This document shows, one piece after another, positions 16,732 through 24,892 of a stretch of 64,000 nucleotides of DNA. The translations under genes were made by a program, and so were the position numbers. The stretch covers positions 1-64,000 of the forward strand of contig CAKKRE010000003.1 in assembly GCA_919902505.1 (NCBI GenBank). Direction: 5' to 3'. The stretch comes from Nitrospiraceae bacterium. GTDB lineage: Bacteria > Nitrospirota > Nitrospiria > Nitrospirales > Nitrospiraceae. The notes under the pieces are model-generated. The model did no database searches. It saw only the letters and a list, made by a program, of their open reading frames with translations, and had not been told where the DNA came from. The stretch's first letter is position 1. Every line of letters begins with the position of its first letter.

Positions 16732-17271
16732 CTATTTCTGCCGCTTCCCCTGTCCCTTCTTTCGCCATTGCTCTTCTCGCATCCGCTTGCGGGAGATCTT
16801 TAGCCCAATCCATCCCACAATAGCAACAGCCGCGACCCCCAGCCCATACAACAACCACTGCGGAGGACCGAGATCGCGCTCACACCCGCTACCGAAATCA
16901 ACCCGAAACTTGCGTTCCGTCTCCAGATCGTTCGGGTCGAACTGGATTTTATAATTCTTTTGCTCCCCGCCGGCTTCAACTAACAGCGGGTCGCCCACAT
17001 TATCATTATGAAGATGCAGGGTGACTTTGTAGTACCCGTCACCATCGGTCGTCACAGTCTGGCCGACCGTGATCCGCGTATCTTTTACCAGCACCTCAAC
17101 ATTGGCGCCAGGCCGACCGTCTTTGCCACACACAAAACCTTCGACGGTAAATCGATGGTCGGCTGCGTGGCTCGCGAACAAGACCGACGGCACAAACAAC
17201 GTCGAGATCAGGCCCCAAACGACCATGACGCGCCAGGCGGTTTTCCTACTAATTACTCTCCGCCATCGCAT
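16732..17271 (-). CDS. Periplasmic membrane-anchored protein with carboxypeptidase-regulatory-like domain
   Basis: A basic N-terminus and hydrophobic segment ending in ASHA form a signal peptide. The next 80 residues (VEGFVCGKDGRPGANVEVLV, then DGDGYYKVTLHLH) match the Ig-like CarboxypepD_reg pattern, which is a binding or structural domain without catalysis. A single helix near the end (LLYGLGVAAVAIVGWIGLK) anchors the protein, with a Lys/Arg-rich cytoplasmic tail. It lies about 200 bp upstream of the first cytochrome gene in the same direction and may be the first gene of the respiratory operon. Earlier starts up to 17388 are open, but a promoter-like sequence covers them. Confidence 0.65.
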   Translation of the reverse strand: MRWRRVISRKTAWRVMVVWGLISTLFVPSVLFASHAADHRFTVEGFVCGKDGRPGANVEVLVKDTRITVGQTVTTDGDGYYKVTLHLHNDNVGDPLLVEAGGEQKNYKIQFDPNDLETERKFRVDFGSGCERDLGPPQWLLYGLGVAAVAIVGWIGLKISRKRMREEQWRKKGQGKRQK

Positions 17272-17378
17272 ACGTATGACCCGTGTCGGACTGGTTTTCG
17301 GCCTCACAAACATCCCGCCCACAGCCATGCTACGAGAGGCCTCATCGACACGGACACGACCCAAATTTGAGGCCGATT

Positions 17379-17408
17379 CTTCTAGCATAGCCCCCCCCTC
17401 TTTGTCAA
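17379..17408 (-). promoter_or_regulatory. Possible sigma-70 promoter upstream of the respiratory cluster
   Basis: On the minus strand a perfect TTGACA (17403-17408) is followed after 18 bp by TAGAAG (17379-17384). The spacer contains a run of eight G residues, which is unusual. The -10 element is only a partial match. Confidence 0.35.
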
Positions 17409-17555
17409 CAAATGGATGGAGTCAAACGGAGGGAGCAACGATGAAATGCGCGATGAACATTGGGAACGCGTGAAGGGTAATTGAAGCCGCTGGCGCGGAA
17501 CGAGCCGGTACAAGAAAACGAACGACGGTCACTCGCGCGCCGGCAAGCTGACGGC

Positions 17556-17945
17556 TCACAGATGGCCGCGGGATTCGGCTTCCGCAGCGGCGCGATCGAT
17601 ATCCTTCCGTCGTTCCGATTCCTTTTTTGTGATCCAGGCCTCCCAGGACTTGCCGGTGGCCGTGTCCTCACCGGTGAAGGCGATCGCGGCCACCTCAGAA
17701 AACGGAATCGTCAGCGTTCCGCTGCTGGTCGCCGGAAAGATTTCAATGGTGGGTTGCTCACCCGTCGCGATGCGATTAAAGAGGTATCCCGTCACATGCC
17801 CCCCCGACTTCAATTCCACGGTGATATCTCCCCGGTAATCAAATGCCAGCTCGATCGCCTCTGCCAGTTCCGTGAGGGAGGCCGGCCGAAAGACCCGGCC
17901 TTCAAGACGGCCGGTCTCCGGCGCATGGTACTTCGCGTCGGTCAT
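17556..17945 (-). CDS. Small protein of unknown function next to hpnH
   Basis: A 129-residue soluble protein without signal peptide or membrane helix. The middle, with DITVELKSGGHVTGYLFNR and then TLTIPFSEVAAIAFTGED, is rich in alternating hydrophobic residues and glycines and reads like a small beta-barrel of Sm or SH3 type, but this is a guess from pattern only. The C-terminus is a charged helix. It follows hpnH by about 100 bp in the same direction, so a shared transcript and a link with hopanoid side-chain synthesis are possible but unproven. Confidence 0.6.
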   Translation of the reverse strand: MTDAKYHAPETGRLEGRVFRPASLTELAEAIELAFDYRGDITVELKSGGHVTGYLFNRIATGEQPTIEIFPATSSGTLTIPFSEVAAIAFTGEDTATGKSWEAWITKKESERRKDIDRAAAEAESRGHL

Positions 17946-18046
17946 AGGTATCTCTTATCGTCTAGAGGGTGATGCGTGACGCGTTCGGCCGGCTCAGCGA
18001 CCGAACCGCTTCACCGCTGCAGGAATCACGATATTCTTCGCCCCGG

Positions 18047-19063
18047 TTAGCGCGCATTCGGCAACAGGGTGATCTTCACGGTCTTGGCAAAGCCGGAGAA
18101 CGACCCGAACGTATCCTCCACCGCCGAAGCCTCATATCCGCAATGCACCATGCAATCCGCGCACTTTTCGTTGCGCCCGGTGCCATAGGAATCCCAATCC
18201 GTCTGTTCCATCAACTCCCGGAAGCTCGACACATAGCCCTCCTGTAGCAAATAACAGGGGCGCTGCCAGCCAAAGACGTTGTACGTGGGGTTCCCCCAGG
18301 GCGTGCATTGATACTCGCGCTTGCCCATGAGGAACTCCAGGAACAGCGGCGACTGGTTGAACTGCCAGCCGCGCTTCCGATTGCCCAAAATCTTGGAGAA
18401 CAATTCCGTGGTGCGACTGCGCTTGAGAAAATGCTGTTGATCCGGGGCTTTCTGATAGCTATACCCGGGCGAGATCATCATGCCTTCGACGCCCAGCCCC
18501 ATCATTTCATCGAAAAACTTCCGGACCCGTTCGGGATTCGCATCGTCGAACAACGTCGTGTTGGTCGTGACGCGATGGCCCCGTTTGAGCGCCGCCTTGA
18601 TGGCTTTGACTGCCACATCGTAGACGCCGTCCCGGCAGACTGCCAGGTCGTGCTCGTCCCGCAGGCCGTCCATGTGCACGCTGAACGTCAGAAATTTCGA
18701 CGGGGGATATTCGTCCAGTTTCCGTTCCATCAAAATGGCATTCGTGCAGAGATACACATATTTCTGACGCTCCACAAGCCCGCGCACGATCTCGGGCATC
18801 TCGGGATGAATCAACGGTTCACCGCCGGGAATGCTGATAATGGGCGCCGCGCATTCGTCGGCCGCAGCCCAACATTGCGCCGGGGTCAACCGCTTATCCA
18901 GGACATGATCCGGATATTGAATCTTGCCGCACCCCGCACAGGCGAGATTGCAGCGAAACAGGGGCTCCAGCATGAGCACGAGCGGATACCGTTTGACCCC
19001 CCGGAGTTTCTGGGTCAACACGTACTTGGTCACTGTATACATCTGGGAGACTGGAACAGCCAT
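18047..19063 (-). CDS. hpnH: Adenosyl-hopene transferase HpnH (radical SAM)
   Basis: HpnH joins the 5'-deoxyadenosyl radical to diploptene, making adenosylhopane, the first step of extended C35 hopanoids. The radical SAM motif CNLACAGC binds the 4Fe-4S cluster, followed by the SAM-contact GGEPL. The conserved HpnH opening (YPLVLMLEPLFRCNLACAGC) and Cys-rich end (CADCMVHCGYE) are present. The length of 338 residues is normal. AGGAGAGAGG directly before the ATG is a strong ribosome-binding site and a good promoter lies about 75 bp upstream. shc and hpnG lie about 37 kb away in the same window, so the pathway is split. Confidence 0.95.
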   Translation of the reverse strand: MAVPVSQMYTVTKYVLTQKLRGVKRYPLVLMLEPLFRCNLACAGCGKIQYPDHVLDKRLTPAQCWAAADECAAPIISIPGGEPLIHPEMPEIVRGLVERQKYVYLCTNAILMERKLDEYPPSKFLTFSVHMDGLRDEHDLAVCRDGVYDVAVKAIKAALKRGHRVTTNTTLFDDANPERVRKFFDEMMGLGVEGMMISPGYSYQKAPDQQHFLKRSRTTELFSKILGNRKRGWQFNQSPLFLEFLMGKREYQCTPWGNPTYNVFGWQRPCYLLQEGYVSSFRELMEQTDWDSYGTGRNEKCADCMVHCGYEASAVEDTFGSFSGFAKTVKITLLPNAR

Positions 19064-19140
19064 CCCTCTCTCCTATTCTGGTGAATGTGAATGTAACGGT
19101 CGACTGAGACTGCCGGCCTTCTAGCAGACAAACCGCGCGG

Positions 19141-19170
19141 ATTCTACCATTGCGATTGAAAAATCGTCAA
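19141..19170 (-). promoter_or_regulatory. Putative sigma-70 promoter of hpnH
   Basis: On the minus strand TTGACG (19165-19170) and TAGAAT (19141-19146) are 18 bp apart, giving a leader of about 70 nt before hpnH. A small hairpin, CGATTTTTCAATCG, lies in the spacer. Confidence 0.55.
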
Positions 19171-19181
19171 TTTCGGCGGGA

Positions 19182-20408
19182 TCAACCTGGCAGACCGGCA
19201 TTTCTTCTGGCGCGCGCCTCCAGCCCGTAGGCCAGGATGATCGCAAGACACGCCCCCAACAGACCGGCCACGGCCGTATTGAAGACCACCCGCGGCTTGA
19301 TCTGCTTGTCGGCGGGGACAGGCGGGTCCAGAACCTGAACCGTGGGCGTATCACGAGCTTCGGTAATTTTCGCCTGCTCATATTGCGAGGTGAGCAACGC
19401 ATAGAGCGTCTCCTGCACCTTCAACTCACGGAACAATCGCCCGTATTGCAGGGCCAGATCCGGCACCGCCACCATGGCCGGATGGAGGCGGTCTCCCGGC
19501 GAGGCACCCTTTGCGCCTTTCCCGAACTCCAGCAAGGCCAGCTGCTTCTTCAACTCCTCGATACTGGAACGGACCCGTGAGAGATCGGGATTGTCCGGGG
19601 ACAGGTAGGCACTCATCACCTGAAGTTGCACCTCGTAGCCGGTGATCTGACCCTGTATCATGGCCGCAGCCTCGATCATGGCCTTGGACTGCGCCTCGAC
19701 GGCCACTGCTTTATTATTTCGCTGAAAGTCCCGCAACGCCTCTTCGGTTTTCACCAGTCCCGTTTGCGTCTCCGTAAGGCGCCGCTCGATGAACGCGCGG
19801 TTATAGCTGGCCTTGCTGACATTCAACGTGCGGTTCAGGCGATCCAAACTACTCACAAAGTAGGCTGCGATATCGGCAGCCCGCTGAGGATCCGCATCTT
19901 CCACGGTCACCTTGATGACTTTTTCCTTCGACACAGTCACCCGAACTCGCTCTGCCAGTTCGACGCGGGTATCGTGCATCGTCCGCTCGTGGTACACCGC
20001 CATCAGGCCGAACTTGGCAATCGCCTCGTCAGCCATCACTCGCGACTTGAGGATTGCCACAAATACGTCAGTAGGCGTCGTCGGCATGCTGGGCAGCCCC
20101 ACCCCGAGATTCTGCGCCATACCGCCGGCACCGGTGGTCGCCAACAGCGCCGCCAGACTCCCGCCTTCTTTCGAATCCAGCTGCGGCAGCAGGGTCGCGG
20201 TCGATTCATACGCTTTGGGAAGGAGGAGGGCACTGACGGCGAAGGCGCTCAGCAGCGAGGCCACTATAATCGTCGCCACCAGCCCCCGGCGCCGAGAGAC
20301 CACCGACAAGAGGTCCTGCGGCACCATCCCGTCGCGGCTCGGCAGATTCGCCCCGTGACCGCGCGAAGGAGTCATGACCACCTGAGGAGTATCCAACAAC
20401 CGACTCAT
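19182..20408 (-). CDS. Wzz/chain-length determinant family protein
   Basis: This is a polysaccharide co-polymerase that sets chain length during Wzy-dependent polymerisation. Topology is typical: one helix at about 43-63, a long periplasmic, mostly helical domain, and a second helix at about 372-396. The Wzz signature is visible at the start of the periplasmic part (YESTATLLPQ). PADKQIKPR sits just before the second helix, giving the expected Pro-rich segment. There is no C-terminal P-loop tyrosine kinase, and no separate BY-kinase gene is in this locus. It is the last gene of the export block, after the SLBB protein. Confidence 0.88.
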   Translation of the reverse strand: MSRLLDTPQVVMTPSRGHGANLPSRDGMVPQDLLSVVSRRRGLVATIIVASLLSAFAVSALLLPKAYESTATLLPQLDSKEGGSLAALLATTGAGGMAQNLGVGLPSMPTTPTDVFVAILKSRVMADEAIAKFGLMAVYHERTMHDTRVELAERVRVTVSKEKVIKVTVEDADPQRAADIAAYFVSSLDRLNRTLNVSKASYNRAFIERRLTETQTGLVKTEEALRDFQRNNKAVAVEAQSKAMIEAAAMIQGQITGYEVQLQVMSAYLSPDNPDLSRVRSSIEELKKQLALLEFGKGAKGASPGDRLHPAMVAVPDLALQYGRLFRELKVQETLYALLTSQYEQAKITEARDTPTVQVLDPPVPADKQIKPRVVFNTAVAGLLGACLAIILAYGLEARARRNAGLPG

Positions 20409-20426
20409 GATGTGCTCACATCCCGA

Positions 20427-23060
20427 TTATCGACCGACAACGGCGATACCGGCGGCCGTGAGGGCCACGCTGCCGATAATGCTGGCCACGGTTTGCCACA
20501 AGGCCAGCTGCGGTGTCCGGGCCTCGATCTTTTGAGGCACCACGATCGTATCTCCGGAGCGCAATTCCTTCACAACCAGGTAGGCGGAATCGGTGGTTCC
20601 GTTGGCCCGCATGACATACATCTCTTTTTTATTGGCATCTTCGCTCAGTCCGCCGGCTTGACGCAGGTAGTCCTCCAATCCCAGGCTCGGTCGATAGACC
20701 ACTGTACTGGGATTCTTCACCGACCCGATGATACTGACCGTTTGCGACGGCGTGGGCATCAGAATCCGATCCCGCGCTTCCAGGATGATATCGTCTTCAG
20801 TCCCTTCGAGTTGCTCGATGGAGTCCATCCGAATCACCACACGCCCCAATTCCAGGCGGGAGGTGATGGCCTCCAATTGCTGGAGACGCAATGACAACAC
20901 CTGTTGCTCAGCCAATCCTCCGCCTGTGGATAACACCGCGGCCGTGCTCAGTCCGGAGGCGCCTGCTGCTCCTCCCGCCGCCTGCGCCGTCAACCGTTGA
21001 CGTTCTGACGCCACAAATCGCTCAAGTTCGGCCTGTTGCCGGAGCTTGACGGATTCCCGGGACAATACCAGCCCGGCAGGAAACGCGTTCTGCGTGACCC
21101 CGCCGGCACGCTTCAAGACCGAGCTTAATCGCTCACCCATTTCGATCGTGAAATAGCCCGGTCTCTTCACCTCCCCCTCAACCAGCACCAGATTGGGCGG
21201 GCGATGTTGACTGGCAACAACCACCTGGTCCAACCGCTGGAGCACGTGATTGTCAGCCTCGCTTCCTTCGAGCAGCGCCCGGGGGCTGAATTGAATGACC
21301 TTGGTTTGATAGGTAACCGGGTCGGTCCTCACGATTTCGGCACGATCGGCATAGGCATCCATCGTGAGCTGATCGTGGATCAACAGGTCCTTCACCTTCA
21401 TGCCGGGGCGATATTCATAAGGTCCCGGGCTTTTCACGGCCCCGACAAGACTCACCACATTGGTAATTTGCGTCGGGAGAATGCCGATGCGCACATAATC
21501 TCCGTCGAGCAGGACCGGATCGCCCCCTGCCACGCCGGGCCGACTTTTTTCATGCCCCTGGGACGCCAGCGCGCCGACCAGATCCACATCCACCATAATC
21601 CGGCCACGTTCAGGATCAAGCCGGAACAGATGGCACCGCTGTCGGTCGGACAGCGGCGTGAGGCCTCCGGCAAGAGTCAGGAGTTCCGTCAATCGCACCC
21701 CCGGCTTCACTTCGTAGATCGCCGGGCGCTTGATCGATCCGCTGACCGCCACCACCGGACCGAGCGGCGGAACCAGCACGACGTCTCCCGACTGCAAGCG
21801 CTGATCGAAACGCCGGTCTCCCCGCAGCAGAAAATCATACAGGTCCAGTTCCGCGACGGTCTTCCCCTCGCGCATCACCTTGACCTGGCGCAACGACCCC
21901 GAACGGGCTGGGCCGCAGGCGGCATACAGCGCATTCGACGTGGTGGCCAACGCACTGATTTCGTAGGCGCCCGGGCGGACAACTTCGCCGACGACATACA
22001 CTTTGATCGTCCGGATCCGTGCCATCGACACGTGCAATTCGAATCGCTTCAGGAGATTGCTCAGTCTAGACCGCACGGTCTGCTCGACCTGCGAAAATGT
22101 CTGGCCGCCGACAGGAATCGCTCCCACCTGCGGGATCACGATCATCCCGTCACGTTCGACCGGCACGATGAAGCTTCGATTGAAGCTGGGGTCGGGGACA
22201 TTCCAAATGTGTACGGCAAGCGAGTCTTGCGGCCCGACGATGAAATCCGGCCCGACCGGGATATCCTGGATCGGCGAGAAGGTATTGGCCTGCGCTTCAA
22301 AAAAGTCGTAACCGAACTGTCGCACGCGGCTCTTCACGCCGTGCAACACAGAAAACTCGGCAAAGGCTTCTTCCACATTGAAATCCTGCTGACGAAGCAA
22401 TTCAGCCGTGAAGGCTTTCTTTTCAGGCACCGGACGCACCCCGCCCGGTTGGCCTCCCGGCTGATTCCCCGGCTGGCCCTGAGCTTGAGCGGCAGGCTGT
22501 TGAAGACTGGATACGGCGCCCTGCCCGAACGGCAACTGCGAGACGCCTTTTTTTTCACGCTCGGCCTGCACCTGAAACTCGATACTCGATTTTTCCTTCT
22601 CGGCCTGCAGCTTTTCCTGCCGGCGATCACGCTCTTCCTGTTCCTGCTTCATCCGCTGCTCGATGGAACTCGGCAACAGGCTGCTCGGTTCGACCGGCCA
22701 GTAGTCATTCAAATTGGGAACTGTTCCCTTCGAGGTGAGATCGGAGGAGAGAGGAATCGGACAGGGCGTCTGAGTCGGCACGATCGGCTGCAGCGCGGTG
22801 GGATTGGTGACGATAGCCTGGCCGAAACCGCCCCCGGCCCCTGGAGCGCTGAAGCCGCCGGGCGTGAACAGGCTACCGGGAGTACCAGGCGCCGCCTGCT
22901 GCATCATTCCCGGTGGCGCGACCTGCGGCGGAAGATTTTGGGCCAGCAGCGACGGCGGCAGAATAAAGGACAGCACTACCATCCAGATCAAGGCGTGGGA
23001 GAGGGCAACCTGGCGCGCAGGGGGATGGGGACGGTGATGGGGGATCATACTGACGACCAT
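20427..23060 (-). CDS. Polysaccharide export protein with PES and multiple SLBB domains (Wza-like)
   Basis: The 877-residue protein has a signal peptide and a Gly/Pro/Gln-rich N-terminal region with a charged helix (about 135-175). A polysaccharide export (PES) domain follows at about 265-350, beginning IVGPQDSLAVHIW. After it come several SLBB beta-grasp repeats, recognised by VVGEVVRPGAYE, VSGSIKRPAIYEV, LVGAVKSPGPYEY, VEGEVKRPGYF and IIGSVKNPSTVVY. A C-terminal hydrophobic segment ends the protein. It is larger than classical Wza (about 380 residues) because of the extra SLBB copies. Such proteins form the export channel for polysaccharide through periplasm and outer membrane. AGGAGGG before the ATG supports the start. 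Confidence 0.9.
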   Translation of the reverse strand: MVVSMIPHHRPHPPARQVALSHALIWMVVLSFILPPSLLAQNLPPQVAPPGMMQQAAPGTPGSLFTPGGFSAPGAGGGFGQAIVTNPTALQPIVPTQTPCPIPLSSDLTSKGTVPNLNDYWPVEPSSLLPSSIEQRMKQEQEERDRRQEKLQAEKEKSSIEFQVQAEREKKGVSQLPFGQGAVSSLQQPAAQAQGQPGNQPGGQPGGVRPVPEKKAFTAELLRQQDFNVEEAFAEFSVLHGVKSRVRQFGYDFFEAQANTFSPIQDIPVGPDFIVGPQDSLAVHIWNVPDPSFNRSFIVPVERDGMIVIPQVGAIPVGGQTFSQVEQTVRSRLSNLLKRFELHVSMARIRTIKVYVVGEVVRPGAYEISALATTSNALYAACGPARSGSLRQVKVMREGKTVAELDLYDFLLRGDRRFDQRLQSGDVVLVPPLGPVVAVSGSIKRPAIYEVKPGVRLTELLTLAGGLTPLSDRQRCHLFRLDPERGRIMVDVDLVGALASQGHEKSRPGVAGGDPVLLDGDYVRIGILPTQITNVVSLVGAVKSPGPYEYRPGMKVKDLLIHDQLTMDAYADRAEIVRTDPVTYQTKVIQFSPRALLEGSEADNHVLQRLDQVVVASQHRPPNLVLVEGEVKRPGYFTIEMGERLSSVLKRAGGVTQNAFPAGLVLSRESVKLRQQAELERFVASERQRLTAQAAGGAAGASGLSTAAVLSTGGGLAEQQVLSLRLQQLEAITSRLELGRVVIRMDSIEQLEGTEDDIILEARDRILMPTPSQTVSIIGSVKNPSTVVYRPSLGLEDYLRQAGGLSEDANKKEMYVMRANGTTDSAYLVVKELRSGDTIVVPQKIEARTPQLALWQTVASIIGSVALTAAGIAVVGR

Positions 23061-23172
23061 GGCTTCTCAATCCCTCCTGCGCGAGGCGAAGACCTGACAT
23101 ACTGTCGACACCCCTGGAAGACGATCCAGCAATCATCCGTCCAGGCGACCGCCGAACAGCCAAACCGGTAGC

Positions 23173-24804
23173 CTAAAACTGCATGGCTAGAGAAGTCCAG
23201 AACAAATGGTTCTGAGCTTCGACACCGGCGGCGAACGTTTCGACAAACGGCGCGATCTGAGAGACCTGCCCGGGATTTTTGAGACGCTGAAACGTATAGC
23301 CTATCGTGAACTGAGTCCGGCTCGACCACCACCAGGTGAGATCCACGGCCGCCTCCCGTTTCTTCTCATGGACCGGTTGCCCGCGGTCCCGCTCCTGCAG
23401 GTTAAAGTTCGCGCCCAATTGCAGGGTATCGGTCAGATATCGCGTTGTGCGTACAAAAAAGTCGGTCCCGTCGGTTCCCATATGGTGGCCCAGCGGAAAC
23501 CCGCGGTACCGCATCCCGCTGGTATAGGGCGAGTTGTTGTACCAGACCTGGCGTAGCTCGGGATGACGGCGCCGGCCGTAATCGGTGTCGGCATATTCGA
23601 TACGCACATCCAGCGTATCGCCCTCGAACACCTGCGGGATATAGATCCCGGCCAGAAAGGCGGTGCGGCTCGGAACGGGGAGTTGCGACCATTTGTCCTC
23701 CGTTCCAGCCTCGCCGTAGAGCTGAAGCCCGGCCGGAAAGGGAATCAGATAGGGAATCGACGGAATCCGGAGCCGGAAATCGGCCATCGCCTGCTCGTTC
23801 ACATCCCGATTGCCGGTTTGATTAGGCTCCGAGACATAGGCATCGAACACCACTCCGGGGAATGACTGGTCACGCCCGCGGCCGCCGAACTGCGTCAGAC
23901 GAGTGAGCCCGAACTCCAGCCAGGAAGCCGGCAGGTAACTGAGCCGCACCCCGAACAGTTTCGCGCGCGGAAAATCCCGATTCTCCTCGAAACGACCCAG
24001 AAACGCATTGACCTTCCAGTCCCCGAGCCCGCTGAGAAATCCCGGCAATTGAAACGGCCGTTCCGTTCCGAGCTTGATCATTTCCATCGGGAACGCGTGA
24101 TCGGTCAGCAGCAACGACCCGTGATAGCCGGGCCCCCACCATTGCGTGCCCCGCCCGACCTCCAGCGCGATGTTCGCGTAACTCAATTTGAGACTGAATT
24201 CGCGCATGTAGAAATTATCGGCATTATTGGTGGCGCCGATGCCCAGCAGATGGCGATTGCTGATGAACTTCGGTTGCACCATCAGCGCGGCCCAGTCGCT
24301 CAACTCCGCCCATGCGCGCACATCGGTTTGATTCTGCACGCCGTTCACCGAGTATTCCCCGCCACGGTTCTCGCGGAACCGGACGGTCTGGCCGCCGCCG
24401 ATGGACGACCCATCGATCTCCGATGTGACACGGGCGCCGAACCGCAGGGTGCCGGTTTTGTCTTCGGGGCGCGCACGGACCGTTCCCAGACGAATGAGCT
24501 CCGGACGGAACTCCGCGAGCAATCGTTCCAGAAGCGGCTCGGCAATCGCCTCACGGCCGTCCGGCTCGACCGCATCCGCGCGGACCCGCTCGATGGCGCG
24601 AGTCACATACTGAGCCGCCTGCATCCGGCTGAACGGCTTGGCGCCGATCAAAGCGCGGTCGATCACACCCAGCGCAATCAAGCGCTCAATGGCGTCATAA
24701 CTCCAGTGGTGCAGCGGCACATTGCTGGAGGCCAGGGCAATCCCGTTCAGCAAGAGCCACAGGGCCAGGCCGAGACTGAGCGCGAATGAAAGGCGACGGA
24801 TTTT
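23173..24804 (-). CDS. Capsule assembly Wzi-like outer-membrane beta-barrel protein
   Basis: A signal peptide ends near IALASS. The next part (PLHHWSYDAIERLIALGVID) resembles an S-layer-homology-like segment that Wzi-related proteins often carry. The rest is a beta-barrel with many aromatic, alternating strands and ends in Phe (MQF), as outer-membrane proteins do. The GRGTQWWGPGYHGSLLLT segment is characteristic of the Wzi family, which binds capsule or exopolysaccharide at the cell surface. The GTG at 24804 is chosen because it opens directly onto the signal peptide. Longer frames overlap the upstream dehydratase gene. Confidence 0.82.
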   Translation of the reverse strand, partial: KIRRLSFALSLGLALWLLLNGIALASSNVPLHHWSYDAIERLIALGVIDRALIGAKPFSRMQAAQYVTRAIERVRADAVEPDGREAIAEPLLERLLAEFRPELIRLGTVRARPEDKTGTLRFGARVTSEIDGSSIGGGQTVRFRENRGGEYSVNGVQNQTDVRAWAELSDWAALMVQPKFISNRHLLGIGATNNADNFYMREFSLKLSYANIALEVGRGTQWWGPGYHGSLLLTDHAFPMEMIKLGTERPFQLPGFLSGLGDWKVNAFLGRFEENRDFPRAKLFGVRLSYLPASWLEFGLTRLTQFGGRGRDQSFPGVVFDAYVSEPNQTGNRDVNEQAMADFRLRIPSIPYLIPFPAGLQLYGEAGTEDKWSQLPVPSRTAFLAGIYIPQVFEGDTLDVRIEYADTDYGRRRHPELRQVWYNNSPYTSGMRYRGFPLGHHMGTDGTDFFVRTTRYLTDTLQLGANFNLQERDRGQPVHEKKREAAVDLTWWWSSRTQFTIGYTFQRLKNPGQVSQIAPFVETFAAGVEAQNHLFWTSLAMQF

Positions 24805-24892
24805 CACAAGGCAGGCCGGACAGGAGCAGAAAGAGAGCGTTTGAGAATGAGCCGTGTGGCCGGAATCTCCGACAGAGAACGGTGACGACGCA

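Noticed and set aside
5017-17271. A complete cytochrome bd or haem-copper terminal oxidase
   Set aside because: There is no CydB, no GRQPW quinol loop, and no copper-site subunit; the bd-like proteins alone do not justify the call.
21204-23171. Open frame of 655 codons on the plus strand
   Set aside because: It is antisense to the SLBB export gene, has an Arg/His-rich composition typical of shadow frames, and no motif.
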